Source of the DNA: an uncultured Acetatifactor sp.
GTDB lineage: Bacteria; Bacillota; Clostridia; Lachnospirales; Lachnospiraceae
Length of the DNA: 64,000 nucleotides
Direction of reading: 5' to 3'
NCBI GenBank assembly: GCA_910585615.1
Contig: CAJUFO010000007.1
Coordinates: forward strand, 19,438 to 83,437
The notes beneath the pieces were generated by a model. It was not told where the DNA came from. It saw only the letters and a list, made by a program, of their open reading frames with translations, and ran no database searches. This document shows positions 7,274 through 16,042 of the stretch, piece after piece (position 1 is the first letter of the stretch; the number at the start of each line of letters is the position of its first letter). The position numbers and the translations under genes were made by a program.

Positions 7274-8845
7274 ATGAGAAGAGCAAACGAACTGAGAAGG
7301 AGACTGCTGGGAGGCGTTTTGGCGTTCGCTTTGGCTATCGGCATATTCGCGGCGGGATTCTGCGGGACTCCGCTGACAGGCCATGCCGCAGGGCAGGCAA
7401 AGGTGACGGCTTCAACTGGCGCCAAGATTCGGGAGAGCGCGGATACCGCCAGCACCATGGTGGGCGGCGCGGAGAAGGATAAGGTGCTCACCGTCCTGGG
7501 ACAGACCCAGGGGGCGGACGGCTATACATGGTATCAGGTGCAGGTGAACGATACCACCACCGGCTATGTCCGTTCCGACCTGGTGGAGGTGTCGGGGGAC
7601 ATCCCTGCCGGCGGGACAGAGGGAGGCGAAGGAGAGGGCGGAGGCGAGAGCGCGCCGCCTGTGGAGGTGACCCAGGTGAACCCTGTCAGCGCCTCGGTGT
7701 CGGGAGAGGGAGTGGAAATCCGTGACACAGCTTCCCTGTCGGGACAGGTGCTGGGGACGGTGCCCGATGCCACGGCGATCACCGTGACAGGCTATGTGAC
7801 GGATGCGGACAATGTCAATTGGTATCAGGTAAACTGTATCTTGGGCGAGACCCAGATAGACGGCTTCCTGCTGTCGGATAACTGCGCTTTGTCGGCCGAT
7901 TTGACGCCTCTGGGGCAGGAGTCCCCGGAGACGCCGGAGGAGCCGGAGCCCACGGTTGCACCGGAACCAAATCCCTATGAGCTTGTAGAGAAGAACGGAA
8001 GATGGCTGATCGTGGACACTGTGAACGACCCCGGTAACGGCTATCCTGTGGATCAGCTCTTCGAGAACGTGGATAAGAACGCCCAGCTATACCGCGACAG
8101 TGAAGCAAAGGTGAAGGACCAGAAGATTGTCATCATCGTGCTGGTATTCCTGCTGGTGGCCGCGGTGGCAGGCATCGCTTTCCTTGTGTTCAAGATTCGC
8201 GATATGACGGACTCCGCGTACTTCAGCGAGGTGGAGAACGAGACATTGCGCAGAAAGAAGGCCTCCGGCGGTGAGGACGGCCAGGGGGGCCAGAGCAGGC
8301 AGAAACCGGCCATGCATACGGTCGGCCCTAAGGAGCAGCAGCCCAGAGCGGCGGGAGCCAGGCCGGCGGGAAGCGGCCAGCGTCCCGCTGGAGCGTCAGG
8401 CCAGAGGTCGGCGGCACCGGCAGGCCAGAGGTCAGCGGCGGACAGTGCCCAGGGTCAGCGCCCCGCCAGCCGCAGCAGTGCCCAGCGCCCGGTGCAGGGC
8501 GCGCGTCCGGCAGGCGCTCCACAGGGGCAGGGCGTACGCTCCGCAGGCGCCGTTCAGGGGACGCGCGCCGCGGGCACCCAGGGCTCACGCCCGGCGCCGA
8601 CTGCCGGGCAGCGTATCGCCGGAGGAGATCAGCGCAGTGCGGGAAGCGGCCAGCGCCCGGCGGGCGTTCAGGGCCAGCGTCCTGTGGGGACCCAGGGAGC
8701 CAGGAGGCCGGAAGGGGCTTCCGGCAGGGCGCCCCAGGGAGCAAGACCGGGCCAGGCCAGCCAGAAAGCCCAGCCGAAGAACTTTATGGCGGATGACGAT
8801 GAGTTTGAATTCGAATACCTGAATTATGACGGGGACGATGAATAG
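7274..8845 (+). CDS. Membrane-anchored protein with two SH3-like domains and an R/Q/A/G-rich tail
   Basis: 523 aa. A basic start and hydrophobic segment (about 11-31) followed by GHAA look like a signal peptide. Two bacterial SH3-like domains follow: about 42-106 (AKIRESADT, WYQVQV, GYVRSDL) and about 137-205 (VEIRDTA, WYQVNC, GFLLSDN). A linker rich in P and E leads to a membrane segment at about 282-306. The remaining 200 residues are a low-complexity cytoplasmic tail rich in R, Q, P, A and G, ending in an acidic patch. SH3 domains of this kind usually bind cell wall, so an envelope-sensing or anchoring role is likely; the tail has no known function. Confidence 0.75.
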   Translation: MRRANELRRRLLGGVLAFALAIGIFAAGFCGTPLTGHAAGQAKVTASTGAKIRESADTASTMVGGAEKDKVLTVLGQTQGADGYTWYQVQVNDTTTGYVRSDLVEVSGDIPAGGTEGGEGEGGGESAPPVEVTQVNPVSASVSGEGVEIRDTASLSGQVLGTVPDATAITVTGYVTDADNVNWYQVNCILGETQIDGFLLSDNCALSADLTPLGQESPETPEEPEPTVAPEPNPYELVEKNGRWLIVDTVNDPGNGYPVDQLFENVDKNAQLYRDSEAKVKDQKIVIIVLVFLLVAAVAGIAFLVFKIRDMTDSAYFSEVENETLRRKKASGGEDGQGGQSRQKPAMHTVGPKEQQPRAAGARPAGSGQRPAGASGQRSAAPAGQRSAADSAQGQRPASRSSAQRPVQGARPAGAPQGQGVRSAGAVQGTRAAGTQGSRPAPTAGQRIAGGDQRSAGSGQRPAGVQGQRPVGTQGARRPEGASGRAPQGARPGQASQKAQPKNFMADDDEFEFEYLNYDGDDE

Positions 8846-8865
8846 ACAGTGTTATAGAGGAATCT

Positions 8866-8903
8866 GGAACAGGGAATATTCCGAAAGGGTACTCCCTGTT
8901 TCC
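8866..8903 (+). terminator. Hairpin after the SH3 gene
   Basis: GGAACAGGGA at 8866-8875 pairs with TCCCTGTTTCC at 8893-8903 with one bulged base. A second short stem (GGTTT/AAACC, about 8911-8926) and T-rich sequence follow. The T-run is not adjacent, so termination strength is uncertain. Confidence 0.45.
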
Positions 8904-8947
8904 GTGTGGGGGTTTCTAAAAAACCTCTAAAATTTCCTTTTCTTTGG

Positions 8948-8976
8948 TTGACAGCGCCCTGAGGCTGCTTTATGAT
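8948..8976 (+). promoter_or_regulatory. Strong sigma-A promoter for the GntR-clpC operon
   Basis: A consensus -35 box TTGACA at 8948-8953, a 17-bp spacer and TATGAT at 8971-8976. It lies 46 bp upstream of the GntR gene. No HrcA CIRCE element or CtsR heptad repeat was noticed around it. Confidence 0.8.
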
Positions 8977-9021
8977 AAACGGAGAATTGGAGGAAAAGCA
9001 TTTCGGCGTAAGGAGGCGTTC

Positions 9022-9390
9022 ATGATTATTGAAATCGATTTCAACAGTGAAGAAGCATTGTATCTGCAGCTGTGCAACCAGATTATCATGGGCATAGCCA
9101 CCTCGCGTTTCAGAGAGGGGGATCCGCTGCCCAGCGTCCGTCAGCTGGCAGATTCCATTGGGATTAATATGCACACGGTGAACAAGGCCTATACTGTCTT
9201 GAAGCAGGAGGGATACGTGAAGGTGGACCGCAGGAGAGGCGCGGTGATTGCCATAGATGTGGACCGTGTGGAGACGCTTGAGGCACTGAAGAAGGAGCTG
9301 CAGGTGATTCTGGCGAAGGGAAGCTGCAAAAACATCTCAAAAGAAGAGATTCATGAACTGATTGAAGAGATTTATGAGGATTACGCGTAA
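9022..9390 (+). CDS. GntR-family regulator, YtrA type
   Basis: 122-aa regulator with an N-terminal winged helix-turn-helix (about 9-75: LYLQLCNQII, GDPLPSVRQLADSIGINMHTVNKAY, LKQEGYV) and a short helical C-terminus with no ligand domain, which is the YtrA subfamily layout. The upstream frame is open, but AGGAGG at 9011-9016 and the natural N-terminus fix ATG 9022. It is the first gene behind a strong promoter and sits 47 bp before clpC. YtrA-type proteins usually repress ABC-exporter operons; here a link to clpC is only suggested by position. Confidence 0.85.
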   Translation: MIIEIDFNSEEALYLQLCNQIIMGIATSRFREGDPLPSVRQLADSIGINMHTVNKAYTVLKQEGYVKVDRRRGAVIAIDVDRVETLEALKKELQVILAKGSCKNISKEEIHELIEEIYEDYA

Positions 9391-9437
9391 CAAAGAAAAC
9401 AAAGAATTGTTCCAATTCTTGGGAAAAGAGGAAGGAT

Positions 9438-11879
9438 ATGGGATCACAGTTTACAGACAGGGCGCAGGAGGCGTTGGCTCACGCGTCCAAATTTGCCAGC
9501 CGTTTAAAACAGGGATATGTGGGGACAGAGCATATCCTGGCAGGTCTGCTGAAGGAAGAGAATGGTGTGGCTCATAAGGTCCTGACGGACAACAATGTGG
9601 AGCTGCAGCAGGTCCTGGATATGATCAGGGAGCTGATCGCCTTTGACGGCGGCGTAGGATTGAAAGAGCGGGGCGGCTATTCCCCCAGGGCCAGGAAAAT
9701 CCTGGAGGAGGCTCACAGGCAGGCGGAGCGGTTCGGCCAGAAAGAGACCGGCACGGAGCATCTGCTGCTGGCCATCATCCGGGAGGGCGAGAACGTGGCG
9801 GTACGGCTCCTGAACACCATCGGGGCCAATATCCAGAAGCTGTACGCGGATACGCTGATCGCCATGGGACAGGACGGCAATCTCTATAAGGAAGATTTGG
9901 GCAGGCGCATGTCCGGCAGGGGCCGCCCCTCCACCCTGGACCAGTACAGCAGGGACCTCACGGACCTGGCCAGGGAGGGGATGCTGGATCCCGTCATCGG
10001 CAGGGAGGAGGAAATCCGCCGGCTGATCCAGATTCTGAGCCGCCGCAGCAAGAACAATCCCTGCCTGATCGGAGAGCCGGGCGTGGGCAAGACAGCCGTG
10101 GTGGAGGGCCTGGCCCAGCGCATCGTGGAGGGGAAAGTTCCCGCCACCGTCCGGGGCAAGCGGCTTTTGACCCTGGACCTCTCCGGCATGGTAGCGGGGA
10201 GCAAGTACCGGGGCGAATTCGAGGAGCGCATCAAGCGGGTCATCCGGGAGGTGATTGAAGACGGGAATGTCATCCTGTTCATGGACGAATTGCACACCCT
10301 GATCGGCGCCGGTGGCGCGGAAGGGGCAATCGACGCCTCCAATATCCTCAAGCCCTCCTTGGCCAGAGGCGAGCTGCAGATGATTGGAGCCACCACCATC
10401 GTGGAGTACCGGAAATATATCGAGAAGGACGCCGCCTTGGAGAGGCGGTTCCAGCCGGTGAACGTGGAGGAGCCCACGGAGGAGGAGGCCATCCGCATCC
10501 TGGAGGGCATCAAGGGAAAATACGAGGAGCACCACAAGGTGACGATTACGCCGGAGGCCGTGAACGCGGCGGTACGGCTTTCCAACCGTTATATCAACGA
10601 CAGGAACCTGCCGGACAAGGCCATCGACCTGATAGATGAGGCCGCGGCCAGCGCCAGGCTGAAGTCCGTGGACATGCCGGATAAGCAGAAGGACCTTCTG
10701 GAGGAAATCCGCAAGATGGACCAGCAGATTGAGCGCTCCATCCGCATGGAGGCCTTCTCCCAGGCGGTGGAGATTAAGAGCAAGCAGGATGAAATGGTCA
10801 AGAAGTTCCAGCGGGCCAAGAAGCGCATGGAGAGCCAGGATGGCAATAAGAAATATGCCATCGGCGAGGACGAGATTGCGGAAGTGGTGGCCATGTGGAC
10901 CAAGATTCCGGTGCAGAAGCTGGCCCAGAAGGAGAGCGACAGGCTATTGAAGCTGGAGAGCATCCTCCACAGGCGGGTCATCGGCCAGGAGGAGGCGGTG
11001 GTGGCCGTGGCCAGGGCCATGCGCAGAGGCCGCGTAGGCTTGAAGGATCCCAAGCGCCCCATCGGCTCCTTCCTGTTCCTGGGCCCCACCGGCGTGGGCA
11101 AGACAGAGCTGTCCAAGGCCCTGGCGGAGGCCATGTTCGGCACCGAGGAGGCGATCATCCGCGTGGACATGTCCGAGTATATGGAGGGGCATTCCGTGTC
11201 CAAGATGATAGGCTCCCCGCCGGGCTACGTGGGCTTTGACGAGGGCGGGCAGCTCTCCGAGAAGGTCAGGCGCAACCCCTATTCCGTGGTGCTCTTCGAC
11301 GAGATCGAGAAGGCCCACCCGGACGTGTTCAACATCCTGCTGCAGATTCTGGACGACGGCCATATCACGGATTCCAAGGGCAGGAAGGTGAGCTTCAAGA
11401 ACACCGTGCTGATCATGACCTCCAACGCAGGGGCCCAGCGGATCGTGGATCCCAAGAACCTGGGCTTCGCCGCCGTCAGCGACGCGAAGCGGGACTATGA
11501 GCGCATGAAGTCCGGAGTCATGGAAGAGGTGAAGCGCAGCTTCAAGCCGGAGTTCATCAACAGGATAGACGACATCATTGTCTTCCATCAGCTGAACCAG
11601 GAGAACATGAAGGACATCGTCGGGCTGCTCTCCGCGAACCTCCATGACCGCTGCCTGGCCCAGATGGATATCAGGCTGACATTGACGAGCGCCTTGAAGG
11701 AGCATCTGGTGGAGAAGTATTCCGATGCCAAGATGGGCGCCAGGCCTTTGAAGCGGGCCATCCAGTCCGTGGTGGAGGACGCACTGGCGGAGGAGATTCT
11801 CCTAAAGCGGGTGCAGCCGGGAGACGCGGTGTCCGCAGGCTTCAAGAACGGGAAGGTCTGCTTTACAGTTAAGGCGTAA
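9438..11879 (+). CDS. clpC: ATP-dependent Clp protease ATP-binding subunit ClpC
   Basis: AAA+ unfoldase that feeds substrates to ClpP and disaggregates proteins. 813 aa, full length. The double Clp N-domain (about 1-145) precedes two AAA+ modules: Walker A GEPGVGKT near 213 with FMDELHT, and GPTGVGKT near 551 with LFDEIEKAHPDVFN. A short coiled middle region (about 410-470) is the ClpC form rather than the long ClpB one. In many Firmicutes clpC follows ctsR-mcsA-mcsB; here those are absent and a GntR gene takes their place. Confidence 0.95.
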   Translation: MGSQFTDRAQEALAHASKFASRLKQGYVGTEHILAGLLKEENGVAHKVLTDNNVELQQVLDMIRELIAFDGGVGLKERGGYSPRARKILEEAHRQAERFGQKETGTEHLLLAIIREGENVAVRLLNTIGANIQKLYADTLIAMGQDGNLYKEDLGRRMSGRGRPSTLDQYSRDLTDLAREGMLDPVIGREEEIRRLIQILSRRSKNNPCLIGEPGVGKTAVVEGLAQRIVEGKVPATVRGKRLLTLDLSGMVAGSKYRGEFEERIKRVIREVIEDGNVILFMDELHTLIGAGGAEGAIDASNILKPSLARGELQMIGATTIVEYRKYIEKDAALERRFQPVNVEEPTEEEAIRILEGIKGKYEEHHKVTITPEAVNAAVRLSNRYINDRNLPDKAIDLIDEAAASARLKSVDMPDKQKDLLEEIRKMDQQIERSIRMEAFSQAVEIKSKQDEMVKKFQRAKKRMESQDGNKKYAIGEDEIAEVVAMWTKIPVQKLAQKESDRLLKLESILHRRVIGQEEAVVAVARAMRRGRVGLKDPKRPIGSFLFLGPTGVGKTELSKALAEAMFGTEEAIIRVDMSEYMEGHSVSKMIGSPPGYVGFDEGGQLSEKVRRNPYSVVLFDEIEKAHPDVFNILLQILDDGHITDSKGRKVSFKNTVLIMTSNAGAQRIVDPKNLGFAAVSDAKRDYERMKSGVMEEVKRSFKPEFINRIDDIIVFHQLNQENMKDIVGLLSANLHDRCLAQMDIRLTLTSALKEHLVEKYSDAKMGARPLKRAIQSVVEDALAEEILLKRVQPGDAVSAGFKNGKVCFTVKA

Positions 11880-11895
11880 AAATTTCTGAAAAATC

Positions 11896-11927
11896 TTGTA
11901 GAAAAAGACCGCGGATTATATTATACT
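11896..11927 (+). promoter_or_regulatory. Possible promoter after clpC
   Basis: An AT-rich stretch carries TTGTAG at 11896-11901 and TATACT at 11922-11927 (20-bp spacer) or TATATT at 11917-11922 (15-bp spacer). Neither spacing is ideal. It could start a transcript for the next gene and radA. Confidence 0.35.
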
Positions 11928-12007
11928 AAGAATAGGAAGCTGTTCGCGGCTCCCCGGCGGGAGCGTGAACCGAGACAGAATACGATAAAATGCAGGAGGG
12001 TTTAGAC

Positions 12008-12421
12008 ATGGCAGTGGTGGAGGAGTTGATTCGCAGCGAATCGGACGGCGCTATCAGTTTCGGCAATCATAAACTGGAGAAGAAGGCCAAGGTGGAGGAC
12101 TATCAGCATGCGGGGGATTTGCTGAAGGTGAAGACTTACAGGGAGATTACCAAGCTGGAGAAGAACGGCTCCTTCCTCTATGAATCCGTGCCGGGCACGA
12201 GCGTCCTGGAATTCACGGAAAAGCCGGACGGCGTGGAATTCGTGGTAGAGGGGGACGAGGACGCCCAGATTACAGTAGGTCTGTCGGACGATACTGCCTA
12301 TGAGGTCTTCGTAGGCGGAGAGAGCATCGGGGCCATCAAGACGCATTTCGGCGGCAAGCTGTCCTTAAGCGTGGAGCTGGAGACGGCTGGCGAGGTTCCC
12401 GTGAAGATCGTGCAGATTTAA
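12008..12421 (+). CDS. Small conserved protein often annotated as endosialidase
   Basis: 137-aa soluble protein, rich in acidic and beta-forming stretches, with no signal peptide. From memory it matches a short Lachnospiraceae family that carries the label endosialidase, though no catalytic glycosidase domain fits in this length; the label is probably transitive and the function is unknown. AGGAGGG at 11994-12000 lies seven bases before ATG 12008, which rules out the in-frame ATG at 11990. It lies between clpC and radA, 15 bp from the latter. Confidence 0.6.
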   Translation: MAVVEELIRSESDGAISFGNHKLEKKAKVEDYQHAGDLLKVKTYREITKLEKNGSFLYESVPGTSVLEFTEKPDGVEFVVEGDEDAQITVGLSDDTAYEVFVGGESIGAIKTHFGGKLSLSVELETAGEVPVKIVQI

Positions 12422-12436
12422 GGGCGCGGAAGGGAT

Positions 12437-13813
12437 ATGGCAAAGGCGAAGACATCCAATGTTTTTTTCTGCAGCAGCTGCGGGTACGAATCCGCCAAAT
12501 GGATGGGACAGTGCCCCGGCTGCAGGGAATGGAATACTTTTGTGGAGGGGCCCGTCGGCAGGGCTCCCCATGGGGGCGGCTTCGGCGCGTCTGCCGACAG
12601 GCTGCGCAGGGCCGCCCCCACTGTATTGTCCCAGGTCACTGTCCGGGAGGAGGACAGGCTGGTCACCGGCATCGGAGAGCTGGACAGGGTCCTGGGGGGC
12701 GGCATCGTGCAGGGGTCGCTGACGCTGGTGGGAGGAGACCCGGGAATCGGGAAATCCACCCTTCTCCTGCAGGTCTGCCGCAACCTGTCCAGGCAGGGCA
12801 GGACGGTGCTCTACATATCGGGGGAGGAATCCCTGGTCCAGATCAAGATGCGGGCGGACAGGATCGGGGAGTTCTCCGAGAAGATGCTGCTGCTGTGCGA
12901 GACGAACCTGGCGGACATAGCGGAGATTATCCGCTCCGACCCGCCGGAGGCTGTGGTCATCGATTCCATCCAGACCATGTACAATGAGAACGTGTCCGCC
13001 GCGCCGGGCGCAGTGTCCCAGGTAAGGGAATCCACGGCCGTCCTGCTGCAGCTTGCCAAGGGCCTGGGGGTGTCGGTGCTCATCGTGGGCCATGTGACCA
13101 AGGAGGGCACGGTGGCGGGTCCCAGGGTGCTGGAGCACATGGTGGACGCGGTGCTGTACTTCGAGGGGGACGGACATGCCTCCTACCGCATCCTGCGGGG
13201 GGTGAAGAACCGCTTCGGCTCCACCAACGAGATCGGTGTCTTTGAGATGCGCCAGGCGGGGCTGTCGGAGGTGCCCAACGCCTCGGAATATATGCTGAAC
13301 GGCAGGCCGGAGAATGCCAGCGGTTCCGTGGTGGCGGCCACCTGCGAGGGCACCAGGCCGCTTCTGGTGGAGATTCAGGCGCTGGTGTGCCACAGCAATT
13401 TCGGCATTCCCCGCAGGCAGACCACGGGGACGGACTTCAACAGGGTGAACCTTCTGATGGCAGTGCTGGAGAAGCGCTCCGGCGTGCAGCTCGCCCCCTG
13501 CGACGCCTATGTGAACATCACCGGCGGCTTGAAGGTGCTGGAGCCGGCCATGGACTTAGGAATCGTGATAGCCATCCTGTCAAGCTTCCACAACAGGGTC
13601 CTCAGCCCGAAGCTGGTGGCCTTCGGCGAGGTGGGCCTAAGCGGCGAGGTCAGAGGGGTGAGCATGGCGAAACAGCGGGTGGCGGAGGCTGAGAAGCTGG
13701 GCTTCGAGATCTGCCTCCTGCCCGCCGTGTGCGCGGAGGAATGCGGCCGGGGCGGCGGAATGAAGATCATAGGGGTGAAGACTGTACAGGACGTGATAGA
13801 CAGGCTTTTTTGA
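12437..13813 (+). CDS. radA: DNA repair protein RadA (Sms)
   Basis: RecA-like branch-migration helicase used in recombinational repair. 458 aa, full length. The N-terminal four-cysteine zinc finger reads CSSCGYESAKWMGQCPGC (about 12-29). Walker A is GDPGIGKST near 100, the RadA-specific motif KNRFGSTNEIG is near 256, and a Lon-protease-like C-terminal domain follows (VNITGGLKV, LSGEVRGV). In Bacillus radA also follows clpC, so the position is conserved. disA, which usually comes next, is missing here. Confidence 0.96.
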   Translation: MAKAKTSNVFFCSSCGYESAKWMGQCPGCREWNTFVEGPVGRAPHGGGFGASADRLRRAAPTVLSQVTVREEDRLVTGIGELDRVLGGGIVQGSLTLVGGDPGIGKSTLLLQVCRNLSRQGRTVLYISGEESLVQIKMRADRIGEFSEKMLLLCETNLADIAEIIRSDPPEAVVIDSIQTMYNENVSAAPGAVSQVRESTAVLLQLAKGLGVSVLIVGHVTKEGTVAGPRVLEHMVDAVLYFEGDGHASYRILRGVKNRFGSTNEIGVFEMRQAGLSEVPNASEYMLNGRPENASGSVVAATCEGTRPLLVEIQALVCHSNFGIPRRQTTGTDFNRVNLLMAVLEKRSGVQLAPCDAYVNITGGLKVLEPAMDLGIVIAILSSFHNRVLSPKLVAFGEVGLSGEVRGVSMAKQRVAEAEKLGFEICLLPAVCAEECGRGGGMKIIGVKTVQDVIDRLF

Positions 13814-13840
13814 AGGCTTCCCCGGGAAGCCTTCTTTCAT
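13812..13840 (+). terminator. Rho-independent terminator after radA
   Basis: GAAGGCTTCCC at 13812-13822 and its exact complement at 13824-13834 form an 11-bp stem with a single-base gap (a real RNA loop would open a few pairs). TTTC follows. The hairpin overlaps the radA stop codon. Confidence 0.6.
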
Positions 13841-13865
13841 ATACGGATTTATGAGGGGATACAGG

Positions 13866-15797
13866 ATGGAAAAAAGAGTAAACTTAAGGCTGGAGCCGAA
13901 TTCAAAGGTGTTCATGTCCCTGCTGAAATCAGCGCTCTATGTTCTGCTGCTGCCCATGCTGATCAGCATCGCCCTGGCGGCCATGTTCCTCATGAACATG
14001 GAGAAGGAAGCGGAAGGCTTCCGGAGCGTGGCGCTAGAGCAGCTTACCGGCGAGGTGAACCAGGAGTTCTGGTCCGCGTACCAGCTGATCAACCGGGTGA
14101 AGAATTCGGAGCTGATCGTCTCCTACGCCAAATCAAAGGAACGGGACTACTGGACAGAATACCAGATTCACAAATATATGAGCAAGGTGCTGGTGGGCAC
14201 CAATCTGGAGACGGCCTATCTGTATTTTCCCCAGTACGAAATGGTGTTTTCCGTGACTGGGGGGGTAGAGAGCGGCTATTTCCATGAGCTGAATTACGGA
14301 GGCTCCTTCGAGGAATGGCAGGAAGCGCTGAAAAGCAGATGGAACGGGAAGTCCGTCCAGCTATCGGGGAAGTCTGGGGAGCGCCGCAACCTGATCGTCA
14401 GCAGCGTCCTCAATAGCGGGAAACAGGATTCCCCTGTGACAATCGCCGTACAGATACGGAATGAGTACATGGATCAGATGGCCGCCAATCTCCAGTTAGA
14501 GGAGCATGACAAGCTATTGATCTACAACTCCAATGGAATCATTGGCAGCAGCTTCGATGCCGATGCCCAGAAGGAACTGGCGGAGCTGCTCCAGGCCGCA
14601 GGCTGGCGGGACGGGGATCGGGTCAGCTTCGGCGGCATCACTTATGCGGTGAGAATTCGGTATTCCAGCCAGTACGGCCTCACCTTCGTCTATGCCTCCC
14701 CCAAGGACATGCCGCATTCTTCCTTTGTGTTCGTCAGGGTCTACTCCGCGGTGGCGTTGGGCTTGTGCATCGTGCTCTCCATCCTGCTGTGCCTGGCTTT
14801 GACCAACCGAAACTACAGCCCCATCAAGCGCATCTTCGGCCTGTTCAGGGAGGCCGGGAACGAGGACAGGGCGGTCGTCGAGGACTATGATAAGATGGAG
14901 CGCTATATCAATGACTACATCGCCAGAAACCAAAAGCTCCAGAGCACCGTCAAGCGGTACGAGGAGGATTACCGGAAAATCTATCTGGAGAAAATCCTGT
15001 ATGGCAGGATTCCCTACAGAGAGGGCATAGAGGAGGGCGGGCGGCTGTACGGCCTGGGGCTGGACGCTCCCTGGTTCGCCGTGGTCCTCTATGAGCTGGC
15101 CGAGACCTCGGAGGAGGGGCTCTTCGGGATGCCCGAGGAGGCCGGGGTGGAGGTGCTCAGGGACTCTCTGGGCGCCTACATAGAGGAAAAGATGGAATAC
15201 GTTGCCCGTTTCTACATCATTGAGGAGCAGAACGGCTGCATAGCCGTCCTCAACGGAGAGGCGGCGGACGCGAAGGAATTCGGCGACAGGATTCGCCGGG
15301 ACAATGCCGCAGTCCTGGAGGAGATGGAGGTTCAGGAGGAAATCTGCTGCGAAGCTTATGTCAGCGATGGACTGGAGGGACTGGCCCGGCTGCAGGAGGG
15401 CTATGAGCAGCTGCGGCAGCGGCAGAAAGAGAGCGAGATTCAGGAGGTGGAGCGGGGGCAGTCAGGCTCCGAGAACTGCCTGCGCATCGACAGAATCATC
15501 GAAGCCGTGCGGAGGGTGCTTTCCGACCCCGATTTGTCCGTGGCGGGGCTTGCCGACCGCTTTGCCGTATCCCCCTCCCATCTGTCCCGGTTCTTCAAGC
15601 AACAGATGGGCGTGGGCCTACTGGACTATATCCACCGCTGCAGGATCGACGAGGCTAAGACCCTGATGAAGGACAATCCCGCCATCCGTGTGAAAGAGGT
15701 GGCGGACAGGACAGGCTTCTACAATGTGTCGGCTTTCATCCGCGTATTCAAAAAAATAGAGCACATGACGCCGGGCCAATACAGGGAAAAGGTTTGA
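13866..15797 (+). CDS. AraC-family membrane regulator with extracellular sensor
   Basis: 643 aa. A membrane segment at about 18-42 is followed by a Cache-like extracellular domain up to a second membrane segment at about 292-312 (VYSAVALGLCIVLSILLCLAL). The C-terminal 100 residues are an AraC DNA-binding domain with two helix-turn-helices (LSVAGLADRFAVSPSHLSRFFKQ and IRVKEVADRTGFYNVSAFIRVFKK). Proteins of this build sit beside LplB/LplC-type sugar importers and activate them. A start at 13851 is in frame, but GAGGGG seven bases before ATG 13866 favours the latter. It lies just upstream of the importer genes below. Confidence 0.85.
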   Translation: MEKRVNLRLEPNSKVFMSLLKSALYVLLLPMLISIALAAMFLMNMEKEAEGFRSVALEQLTGEVNQEFWSAYQLINRVKNSELIVSYAKSKERDYWTEYQIHKYMSKVLVGTNLETAYLYFPQYEMVFSVTGGVESGYFHELNYGGSFEEWQEALKSRWNGKSVQLSGKSGERRNLIVSSVLNSGKQDSPVTIAVQIRNEYMDQMAANLQLEEHDKLLIYNSNGIIGSSFDADAQKELAELLQAAGWRDGDRVSFGGITYAVRIRYSSQYGLTFVYASPKDMPHSSFVFVRVYSAVALGLCIVLSILLCLALTNRNYSPIKRIFGLFREAGNEDRAVVEDYDKMERYINDYIARNQKLQSTVKRYEEDYRKIYLEKILYGRIPYREGIEEGGRLYGLGLDAPWFAVVLYELAETSEEGLFGMPEEAGVEVLRDSLGAYIEEKMEYVARFYIIEEQNGCIAVLNGEAADAKEFGDRIRRDNAAVLEEMEVQEEICCEAYVSDGLEGLARLQEGYEQLRQRQKESEIQEVERGQSGSENCLRIDRIIEAVRRVLSDPDLSVAGLADRFAVSPSHLSRFFKQQMGVGLLDYIHRCRIDEAKTLMKDNPAIRVKEVADRTGFYNVSAFIRVFKKIEHMTPGQYREKV

Positions 15798-16042
15798 AAA
15801 TATAATATTTTCACTATCATATTGCACAAAATAAACATTCTATATCAGAAAATGAATATTTGGAGAAAAAACAGCACAAATGAGAGATTTAGAATGTTGA
15901 AAAAGTGATATTTTTATACAAATAATCGTTATATACAAAAACATCCTTCGTAAACTATAATGACATTATGTACAAAGTACATTGTGCACAAAGTCGACTC
16001 AGGCTACGTAGCGCAAGAAAAGCAAGAAAAGGAGGATGTAAG
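15798..16042 (+). promoter_or_regulatory. AT-rich control region for the ABC importer
   Basis: A strongly AT-rich gap in an otherwise GC-rich neighbourhood. TATAAT occurs at 15956-15961 with no matching -35 box 17 bp upstream, which would fit a promoter that needs an activator such as the AraC protein upstream. Near-repeats of TACAAA occur at 15917-15922 and 15934-15939, and TACAAAGTACATTGTGCACA lies at 15970-15989. Which of these binds the regulator cannot be told by eye. Confidence 0.45.
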
